Program-made: the position numbers and the translations under genes
Part shown: in pieces, positions 8,301 to 14,714 of the stretch
Position numbering within the stretch: the first letter of the stretch is position 1
How the letters are laid out: every line of letters starts with the position of its first letter
Source: JANRKG01 sp033763635
GTDB taxonomy: Bacteria > Cyanobacteriota > Cyanobacteriia > GCF-001939115
Length of the DNA: 35,554 nt
NCBI GenBank assembly: GCA_033763635.1
Contig: JANRKG010000019.1
Location: forward strand, 1 to 35,554
Direction of reading: 5' to 3'
The notes under the pieces: model-generated
Databases searched by the model: none
The model's input: the letters and a program-made list of their open reading frames with translations, nothing else
What the model was told of the DNA's origin: nothing

Positions 8301-9845
8301 ATGCCTTTTCCTAGAGCCAGTGGTATTCTTCTTCACCCGACCTCTCTGCCCGGTCGCTTCGGTATTGGCGATTTGGGCCACGAAGCCTTCCGATTTATTG
8401 ATTTCCTGGTGGAGGCAGGGCAACAGTTATGGCAGATTCTTCCTCTAGGGCCGACGGGGTTTGGAAATTCTCCCTATATGTCCTATTCGGCCCTTGCTGG
8501 GAATCCCCTCCTGATTAGTCCCGATTTGCTGAAGGAAGCAGGATGGCTCACGGACGAAGATTTGGCAGGGTTGCCGGAGTTACCCCATAGTTGGGTGGAC
8601 TTTGATAAGGTCTATGAGATCAAAATTCCCCTATTGCGTCGGGCGTGCGATCGTTTCAAAGAGCAGGCATCTACAATCCAGGGTCAGGAATTCAATACCT
8701 TTTGTGACGTAAAAGCCAGTTGGCTGGATGATTACGCGCTCTTTATGGCTTTGAAAGAGCAGTTTGAAGGAGCCGGGTGGCATCAATGGGAACCTGGATT
8801 GGCAACTCGTCAGCCAGAAGCGATGGAACAGTGGCGGCAACGGCTGGCAAGGGAAGTGTTCTTCCACAAGTACGTTCAGTTCGAGTTTTTCCGCCAGTGG
8901 TCCGCTGTTCGGCAATATGCTAACCGACATGGAATTCAGATCATTGGCGATATTCCCATTTATGTCGCCCATGATAGTGCCGATGTCTGGGCCTATCCCG
9001 AAACGTTCTGCTTGGATGAGGAAACCCTGGAACCTGAATTAATGGCAGGGGTGCCCCCTGATTATTTCAGTGCAACGGGACAGTTATGGGGGAACCCAGT
9101 GTACAACTGGGAGCATTTGAAAGCCACAGAATTTCGCTGGTGGATTCAACGCTTCCGGGCCATGCTGGACTATGTAGACCTGATCCGAATTGACCACTTT
9201 CGCGGGTTTGAGGCTTATTGGGCGGTAAAACAAGGGGAAGAAACCGCGATCAACGGCAAATGGATTCAGGCTCCTGGGATTGAATTCTTTGAAACCCTGA
9301 ATCAAGATTTGGGTCAGTTACCGATTCTGGCAGAGGATTTGGGGATCATTACCCCAGAAGTGGAAGCCCTGCGCGATCGGTTCGAGTTTCCGGGAATGAA
9401 GGTGCTGCAATTCGCCTTTGGTTCGGGACCGGGTAATTCCTTCTTACCCTTCAACTATGTCCGGAATGCGGTCGTTTACACGGGCACCCATGACAACGAC
9501 ACAACGGTAGGTTGGTTCCACCAACTCCAACCCTACGAGCGGGATTTTCTGCTGCTGTATTTAGGGTGCATCAGTCCCGAAGGCATTCACTGGGATCTGA
9601 TTCGGCTGGCCCTGAGTTCGATCGCCAATCAAGCGATCATTCCCCTTCAAGATGTCATGGGCCTGGATACCGATGGTCGCATGAACTTCCCTGGCAAACC
9701 CGAAGGGAACTGGGGGTGGCGTTACCGAACAGATATGTTGGCAATGGACCACGAGCACGCCTCAGGGAAACAGCTCTGCCAAAAACTGCGACGGTTGACA
9801 GAAATGAGTGGTAGGGCACCTCAGTGGAGAGAACCTATCCATTAA
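8301..9845 (+). CDS. malQ: 4-alpha-glucanotransferase (amylomaltase)
   Basis: 514 residues, GH77 family, usual length. It transfers alpha-1,4-glucan segments between chains and serves glycogen and maltooligosaccharide turnover in the cytoplasm. The protein opens with the typical ASGILLHPTSLPGRFGIGDLG and GQQLWQILPLGPTGFGNSPY. Catalytic residues are visible: nucleophile D298 in LIRIDHFRGFE, acid/base E345 in ILAEDLGIIT and the third acidic residue D398 in TGTHDNDTTVGW. ATG 8301 agrees with the family N-terminus; an overlapping frame starting at 8236 is a shadow. No Shine-Dalgarno is obvious. It converges on the RodZ-like gene with a terminator between them. Confidence 0.96.
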   Translation: MPFPRASGILLHPTSLPGRFGIGDLGHEAFRFIDFLVEAGQQLWQILPLGPTGFGNSPYMSYSALAGNPLLISPDLLKEAGWLTDEDLAGLPELPHSWVDFDKVYEIKIPLLRRACDRFKEQASTIQGQEFNTFCDVKASWLDDYALFMALKEQFEGAGWHQWEPGLATRQPEAMEQWRQRLAREVFFHKYVQFEFFRQWSAVRQYANRHGIQIIGDIPIYVAHDSADVWAYPETFCLDEETLEPELMAGVPPDYFSATGQLWGNPVYNWEHLKATEFRWWIQRFRAMLDYVDLIRIDHFRGFEAYWAVKQGEETAINGKWIQAPGIEFFETLNQDLGQLPILAEDLGIITPEVEALRDRFEFPGMKVLQFAFGSGPGNSFLPFNYVRNAVVYTGTHDNDTTVGWFHQLQPYERDFLLLYLGCISPEGIHWDLIRLALSSIANQAIIPLQDVMGLDTDGRMNFPGKPEGNWGWRYRTDMLAMDHEHASGKQLCQKLRRLTEMSGRAPQWREPIH

Positions 9846-9868
9846 AAATCACAGAAAATTAAATCGTA

Positions 9869-9918
9869 AAAAATAAAAAATCACGGAATGGGCCAGTCTT
9901 CAGGCATCATTCCGTGAT
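9869..9918 (-). terminator. intrinsic terminator of the RodZ-like gene
   Basis: Perfect 11-bp stem (ATCACGGAATG at 9880-9890 with its complement at 9908-9918) and a 17-nt loop. On the minus strand the stem is followed by T6-A-T6, a classical intrinsic terminator just downstream of the stop at 9937. On the plus strand there is no T-run, so it serves mainly the minus-strand gene. Confidence 0.85.
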
Positions 9919-9936
9919 CCCATTCCAGTCTTCGCT

Positions 9937-10893
9937 TCATTGCCCCAGACTCAAAAACACCTCATCCTCATTCGATCGGGTGGCGGCTCCTGTCTTGGCA
10001 TCGAAGGTGAGTTCTTCGACAGATCCCGGAGTTCCCATGGGTTTCGTTTGACCATCATTAAAGGCGACTAACACCCCTCCGGCGTTCCCGGCACGAACGG
10101 TGATTCGCTCTTGAGCAGTCCAGGTTCTTTGAGTTCCTTCTGATAGAACGCCTTCAAAGGCTAACTTCCCATCTGCCACAACCCTTAACCAGGATTGAGA
10201 TTTCAAGGTCACCATGATCTGAACCGAATTTCCGATCCCATTGGATGGATTGAACATGGGGAGCAGGGTATTGAACCCTGCGGTGGAAGCGAACAGCCGT
10301 TCTTCGGCTTCCTGAGGGGATGACAGGGGAAATGCAGCCTTCAGGGGAGCTACACCCTCCTTAGGAATAGGAGATTGCTTCGGAGCAGACTTGGGCAACG
10401 TGTAGGAAGCATCTACATCAGCCCTACCAATGGCCTGGGTAGGAGGCTCAACCAATTGAGACAGCCCGTTGACAGCCCCCATGATTAACAAAATGTAGAG
10501 CAGGTACAGATGAAGCGGCCTCAACTGGGCAGCGGGCAACCCCCGCCACGAAACTTGGGGCGCTTTAATGGCTCCCTCCACTGGAAATGTAAGAGCCAAT
10601 TGAGTTCCATCCATACCCAGGGCTTCAGCATAAAGCTTAATGAACCCCTGGATGTAAACAGGTTCAGGAAGTTGTTCCAGCCGCCCCTGTTCGATCGCTC
10701 TCAACAGACGTTGTTGAATTTTCGTCTGAATTGAAATTTGCTCCAGAGAGACGTTTTCAGACTCACGAGTCTCACGAAGAAATTGACCAATTTCAGACAA
10801 GCGTAAAGCCTGTTGATTTTGCAGTTGGAGGGTTTGCTTTCGCTTTCTAGGTCTCACTTTAGGAAGTCGGATAGCGTGTTTAAGATTTGGCAT
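9937..10893 (-). CDS. RodZ-like protein (HTH, one membrane segment, DUF4115)
   Basis: 318 residues from ATG 10893 (a TTG two codons earlier is possible). Residues about 34-105 form a Cro/HTH_25-type domain (IGQFLRETRESENVSLEQIS, then EQGRLEQLPEPVYIQGFIKLYA), as in RodZ. A basic stretch and one membrane segment (LHLYLLYILLIMGAV) follow. The C-terminal periplasmic part, SWLRVVADGKLAFEGVL to VEELTFDA, fits DUF4115. In rods, RodZ links MreB to the wall-elongation machinery; here that role is inferred from domains. The N-terminus overlaps the 3' end of the pseudouridine synthase gene by 14 nt, which suggests translational coupling. The gene is closed by a strong terminator. Confidence 0.85.
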   Translation of the reverse strand: MPNLKHAIRLPKVRPRKRKQTLQLQNQQALRLSEIGQFLRETRESENVSLEQISIQTKIQQRLLRAIEQGRLEQLPEPVYIQGFIKLYAEALGMDGTQLALTFPVEGAIKAPQVSWRGLPAAQLRPLHLYLLYILLIMGAVNGLSQLVEPPTQAIGRADVDASYTLPKSAPKQSPIPKEGVAPLKAAFPLSSPQEAEERLFASTAGFNTLLPMFNPSNGIGNSVQIMVTLKSQSWLRVVADGKLAFEGVLSEGTQRTWTAQERITVRAGNAGGVLVAFNDGQTKPMGTPGSVEELTFDAKTGAATRSNEDEVFLSLGQ

Positions 10894-11641
10894 AGTCAAA
10901 ACCGGGAGTGATAGCAGTGTGCATACTTAGGTATTCAATCTCAGGTTGGGTTAGCAATCGGTAAGAGCCGCTCGCTAAATTCTGAAGAGTGATGGAACCA
11001 ATCGCGACCCGGTGAAGAGACACAACAGGGTGGCCCAACAGTTCAGAAACTCGACGAATTTGACGATTTCTGCCCTCGACTAAAACAATTTCCAACAGAG
11101 ACTGGGTGGGGGATGACTCCAGCATGCGGATCTGAGCAGGCAATGTCAGTTTTCCAGATAACATGACCCCTCGCTGCCAATGATTCAGGGTCTTATGACT
11201 GGGAAACCCCTTGACCCACACTTCATAGGTTTTTGGAATTTGATGGCGGGGATGGGTTAGCCGAAAGGTTAAACTTCCATCATTGGTCAAGAGTAATGCC
11301 CCCGTTGAGTCTGCGTCCAAGCGTCCTACAGGATGGAGGCCCTGACGATCGCGCATTGAGGACGGTAGGAGACTGAGAACAGTGGGTCTTCCCCAAGGGT
11401 CCTGACAGGTAGAGACAACCTGGACAGGTTTGTTCACCAGAACATAGGTGAATGGAGGACGGCCCTTGGGATGGATAGCCTTGCCGTCTACCTCAATGTA
11501 ATCAGTGTCGGGATTAGCTTTTTGTCCCAACAGGGCAACAGAATGGTTGAGCCGCACTCGCCCATCCAAAATTAATTGCTCCGCCTGCCGACGGGATGCA
11601 ATTCCCCACTGAGCAATAATTTTTTGTAGCCTTTCATCCAT
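10880..11641 (-). CDS. pseudouridine synthase, RsuA/RluB/RluE/RluF family
   Basis: 253 residues. It has an N-terminal S4 RNA-binding domain (MDERLQKIIAQWGIASRRQAE to about residue 60) followed by the catalytic domain. The motif HPVGRLDADSTGALLLTND contains the catalytic Asp (D109) in the GRLD form typical of this family, and later VEGRNRQIRRVSELLGHPV matches the family's RQIRRM region. It converts a specific uridine in ribosomal RNA to pseudouridine; RluB (23S) is the commonest cyanobacterial annotation, but the target base cannot be read from sequence. It is first gene of a pair with the RodZ-like gene, overlapping by 14 nt. Confidence 0.92.
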   Translation of the reverse strand: MDERLQKIIAQWGIASRRQAEQLILDGRVRLNHSVALLGQKANPDTDYIEVDGKAIHPKGRPPFTYVLVNKPVQVVSTCQDPWGRPTVLSLLPSSMRDRQGLHPVGRLDADSTGALLLTNDGSLTFRLTHPRHQIPKTYEVWVKGFPSHKTLNHWQRGVMLSGKLTLPAQIRMLESSPTQSLLEIVLVEGRNRQIRRVSELLGHPVVSLHRVAIGSITLQNLASGSYRLLTQPEIEYLSMHTAITPGFDYAKS

Positions 11642-11906
11642 AAAGCAAGTTCACTAAAAAACCAGTTCACTAATCTCTTGTTGATGAAACAAGGCTATGC
11701 CATCAAGGTCATACATGTACAAATATTACAAGAAGACGGTCCTGAACGGCGGCATCCTGATAGAAATCCCTACAAATCTCAGTAGGAAGTAACAAATTTG
11801 TGATAGACCTTGTTAATCTTGGCACCTGATTGATTTTTGTGAATTGGAGAAATCAAACTTTGCACCCCCTTCCGTGGAAAGCCTTGAAGCCGACACCCGA
11901 ATTCCT

Positions 11907-13379
11907 CTATCCGGGATCAATTCCCCGGCAGGGCAAGAAAACATGCAACCAGGCACCTCCAATTTCCGCAGAATTGCTGGCTGTCACATGTCCCTGGTGG
12001 GCTTCTACAATTTGGCGGACGATCGCAAGGCCCAATCCGCTACTACTGCTATAAACCTGTGTAGAGAGGGCAGCGGACGAAGCAGGGCTTGAATCCTCTA
12101 ACGAACTTGAGGTGAGCGAGGGCAAGGGATAACGTGCCCTGGAAGGATCTGCTCGGTAGAACCGCTCAAAAACATGGGGTAAGGCATCTTCTGGAAAACC
12201 CGGTCCTGCATCAATGACTTCCAGTTGGATCATTTCATCCGACTGCACTAATTCAAATTCAGACGCGGCTCCCTCGGTTGTTTGTTGGGAACGAATCCAT
12301 GTTTCGACGACAGGAGAATTTAAGCTATTTTTATCCGTTCCTTCGGGGATCACATCGGGCAGCGGAACCCGACTCGCCCGTACCCAAATCGTCTCTTTGG
12401 GGGGACTGTATTTGATACCGTTATCTAGCAAGTTAATCAAAACCCGGTAAAGCCTGGGTTCGTCTGCCTGAATGATGAGGGAATCTGGCCCTGTATAGCT
12501 CAGTTGTAGTTGCTTAGTACGGGCTAAAGGTTCCAGGCTGCTCCAGGCCGATTGAATAAGGGGTACAAGATCGGTAGATTTTAGGTTAAGACAGTAGGGA
12601 CCGCCCGTTTCAATTTGGCTTAAATCCAACAAATCTTGAACCAGGGTACTGAGCCGCACCGTTTCTTTCAAAAGGCGATCGATCCAACCCTGAAGAGGAG
12701 GAGCCAAGCGGCTTTGCAACGTTTCAGCAACCAGGCGAATGGAAGTCAAAGGAGTTTTCAGTTCATGGGCAACATCCGATGTCCAACGATCGCGTTGCTG
12801 CATCAAGTTCATGGCTTCCTGACGATTTTCAAGAAACACCCCCACGCCTCCCCCTGGCAAAGGAATTCCAAATCCCCTGAGCGCACAGGCTAACAATTTA
12901 GGAGAACTGGCAGGGTCATTACTGACTGGATGAAAAAGCCAATCTTGCTGATAAGGTTTTTGGGTAAAACGGCTCTGTTCAATTAAATGGTCTAGCTCAT
13001 AGGACCGGACCAACTCTAACAAAAGCCTGGGGGTTCCTGGCTCCCACTCATGAATATGTAGCAATTGACGAGCTTGAGGATTACACCAAATCAGGCAATT
13101 CTCCTCGTCTACCTGAAGATAAGCCAAAGGAGCCAGGTAAAGCACTTGCTTCCAATGCTCTAACTCAGTCTCTAGCTGAGAATAGGTGCTCCGTTGACGA
13201 GCAATTGTGACCGCCAACCGAGAGAAGGTGGAAAAAGAAGAATCGGGGGTTGAGGAACCAAAACAGCGCAGTAACTCTTTCAGCCGATCGTTAAATTGGA
13301 GTCTCTGCCAAGCTAGAAGGGCCAGACCAATAGATAACCCTAGAAAAAAGGCCAGAATTTTCAAAGTGGCTTTTTTCAA
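11907..13379 (-). CDS. sphS: sensor histidine kinase SphS (phosphate sensing)
   Basis: 490 residues, starting at TTG 13379 because a stop lies three codons upstream and no in-frame ATG precedes the membrane segment. Parts: one membrane segment (about 8-24), a PAS-type region (about 80-185), HisKA with phospho-His 205 in SDVAHELKTPLTSIRL, and an ATPase domain with N-box VLINLLDNGIKYSPP, G1 DAGPGF, F-box FERFYRADPSR and G2 SSSGLGLAIV. A single N-terminal membrane segment plus PAS is the SphS/PhoR layout, and the SphR gene lies just upstream. Two extra stretches stand out in the ATPase domain: about 338-382 between N and G1, and a Ser-rich 415-445 in the ATP-lid region. It should sense phosphate limitation and phosphorylate SphR. 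Confidence 0.82.
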   Translation of the reverse strand: MKKATLKILAFFLGLSIGLALLAWQRLQFNDRLKELLRCFGSSTPDSSFSTFSRLAVTIARQRSTYSQLETELEHWKQVLYLAPLAYLQVDEENCLIWCNPQARQLLHIHEWEPGTPRLLLELVRSYELDHLIEQSRFTQKPYQQDWLFHPVSNDPASSPKLLACALRGFGIPLPGGGVGVFLENRQEAMNLMQQRDRWTSDVAHELKTPLTSIRLVAETLQSRLAPPLQGWIDRLLKETVRLSTLVQDLLDLSQIETGGPYCLNLKSTDLVPLIQSAWSSLEPLARTKQLQLSYTGPDSLIIQADEPRLYRVLINLLDNGIKYSPPKETIWVRASRVPLPDVIPEGTDKNSLNSPVVETWIRSQQTTEGAASEFELVQSDEMIQLEVIDAGPGFPEDALPHVFERFYRADPSRARYPLPSLTSSSLEDSSPASSAALSTQVYSSSSGLGLAIVRQIVEAHQGHVTASNSAEIGGAWLHVFLPCRGIDPG

Positions 13380-13463
13380 CCATTGCTAGGTCTACTCTAT
13401 CCTAAACTTTTGGAAGGCAACAATCTAAGGAGATTTCTAAAGAATAATTTCTGCTAGTGGTCA

Positions 13464-13480
13464 GTCAATCAATGATTGAC
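13464..13480. promoter_or_regulatory. 17-bp palindrome, candidate operator upstream of sphS
   Basis: GTCAATCA-A-TGATTGAC, two perfect 8-nt arms around one central base, 85 nt upstream of the sphS start. The ATTGA half-site recurs nearby (GATTGATTGGGG around 13500). Binding protein unknown; it could equally be a leftover of the repeats around it. Confidence 0.4.
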
Positions 13481-13561
13481 GGGTAGTTAAAATCCAGGTG
13501 ATTGATTGGGGTTAAATTTTGCGGGTCTTCAAACCGTCAAAATTTTCCTCACGGAACATTA

Positions 13562-13579
13562 GTTTCGGCTCCGCTCAAC
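13562..13579 (+). repeat. hairpin repeat copy D (arms mostly lost)
   Basis: Intact loop TCGGCTCCGCTC at 13565-13576, with only GTT/AAC left of the stem on each side. The right arm continues as AACCAGC, as in copy G, but the left arm has diverged. Confidence 0.7.
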
Positions 13580-13613
13580 CAGCATTCGTGATTTCAGTAT
13601 AGTCAGCGGTAAG

Positions 13614-13633
13614 CCCTGAGCGCAGCCGAAGGG
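13614..13633 (-). repeat. hairpin repeat copy E, inverted orientation
   Basis: CCCT/AGGG stem (13614-13617 with 13630-13633) around the reverse complement of the loop TCGGCTGCGCTC. The stem core is the same as in copy F, but the copy is flipped. Confidence 0.8.
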
Positions 13634-13701
13634 AAACCCATCCATCAGCGCTTTGCCAAAAATTGCAAAGTTTTACCGCTTCGATCCCTATTCATTTTTT
13701 T

Positions 13702-14457
13702 CTACACAAACCGATACCCAAATCCCCTCACGGTCAACAAATGCTCCGGTCGGCTTGGGTCCGCTTCTAGTTTTTCCCGCAACCAGCGGACATGGACATC
13801 CACCGTCTTACTATCCCCCATAAAGTCAGCCCCCCAGACCCGTTCAATCAATTGTTCCCGGGACCAAACTCGACGGGGATAGGTCATGAACAATTCCAGC
13901 ATCCGAAACTCTTTGGGGGAAAGATTCACCTCATCTCCCCGCACGGTAACTCGGCATTCTCGTGGAGAGAGGGTAATATCTTGGAACTTTAAAACAGGTT
14001 CTAGAGATGGGGCATGGGATTGACGATTCCGCCGTAAAAGCGCTCGACATCGAGCCACTAGCTCCCGAATCCCAAAAGGTTTTGTCAAATAATCGTCCGC
14101 TCCCACCTCCAGGCCGACCACCCGATCAGTTTCCGTATCCCTGGCACTTAACATAAGAATGGGTACATTATTTCCTTGGTGCCGAACTAAGCGGCAAAGA
14201 TCCAGCCCATTCACATAGGGCAACATCAGATCCAGAATGATCAAGTCCACTCGACAGACCGGATCTTGCTCACCCCCTTCACAGGAGGATTGCAGAAGTT
14301 CTAAAGCAGTTCGACCATCTCCAGCAAACAGCGTTTCATATCCTTCTTCTTGCAATGCCAGGGCAACCATGTCTCGAATGACATCTTCATCTTCCACGAT
14401 TAAAACCCTGCCCAGCCTGAGATTGCTTTTTGATTGCTTGATTTCTGTGGCTAGCAT
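13702..14457 (-). CDS. sphR: phosphate response regulator SphR (PhoB/OmpR family)
   Basis: 251 residues. The receiver domain (about 17-135) has the acidic pocket VEDED (D23 and neighbours), phosphoacceptor D76 in LIILDLMLPYVNG, the switch Ser in LMLSARD (S104) and K126 in YLTKPFG. A winged-helix OmpR-type DNA-binding domain follows (about 150-251), ending in SKTVDVHVRWLREKL and LLTVRGFGYRFV. The close fit to the cyanobacterial SphR I know and the downstream SphS support the name. It should activate phosphate-acquisition genes through Pho boxes when phosphorylated. A TACAAT box lies about 40 nt upstream (14494-14499, minus strand) without a good -35, as expected for an activated promoter. Confidence 0.88.
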   Translation of the reverse strand: MLATEIKQSKSNLRLGRVLIVEDEDVIRDMVALALQEEGYETLFAGDGRTALELLQSSCEGGEQDPVCRVDLIILDLMLPYVNGLDLCRLVRHQGNNVPILMLSARDTETDRVVGLEVGADDYLTKPFGIRELVARCRALLRRNRQSHAPSLEPVLKFQDITLSPRECRVTVRGDEVNLSPKEFRMLELFMTYPRRVWSREQLIERVWGADFMGDSKTVDVHVRWLREKLEADPSRPEHLLTVRGFGYRFV

Positions 14458-14623
14458 AAAGATCTTGGGTTGCTGTCTTAGGACTCCTAGTAGATTGTAT
14501 CACTGACAAAAACAGTATTTTAGAATACAAAAGAAAGTTTGACTTGTTTGGGCTTTCCAGTCAAAGAATCCTGAATTTTGAAAGAGCCTCAGGAGATTTC
14601 CAGAAAAGCGTTTACCTGTGGTT

Positions 14624-14645
14624 GCCCTTCGGCTGCGCTCAGGGC
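14624..14645 (+). repeat. hairpin repeat copy F (stem GCCCT/AGGGC)
   Basis: Perfect 5-bp stem around the loop TCGGCTGCGCTC (14629-14640). Confidence 0.85.
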
Positions 14646-14651
14646 GCGAGT

Positions 14652-14677
14652 GCTGGTTTCGGCTGCGCTCAACCAGC
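14652..14677 (+). repeat. hairpin repeat copy G (stem GCTGGTT/AACCAGC)
   Basis: Perfect 7-bp stem around a loop identical to that of copy F, only 6 nt further on, yet with a different stem. Confidence 0.88.
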
Positions 14678-14714
14678 GGGATTGTTTTTCAGAAATCTCC
14701 TTAGCTCAAACTGA

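Larger units (their letters stand above)
13380..13701. other. sphR-sphS intergenic gap with repeats
   Basis: 322 nt separate two genes that are usually tightly linked. There is no credible gene. The gap holds the 14-mer CTAAGGAGATTTCT at 13425-13438, a 17-bp palindrome at 13464-13480 and two hairpin repeat copies (13562-13579 and 13614-13633). Confidence 0.7.
14588..14704. repeat. foldback (MITE-like) element between ftn2 and sphR
   Basis: About 20-nt terminal inverted repeats: CTCAGGAGATTTCC... at 14588-14607 pairs with ...AGAAATCTCCTTAG at 14685-14704 (16 Watson-Crick pairs and one wobble of 20). They enclose hairpin repeat copies F and G. A transcript from either strand would fold into a long stem with two side hairpins. 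No target-site duplication is evident. Confidence 0.65.
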
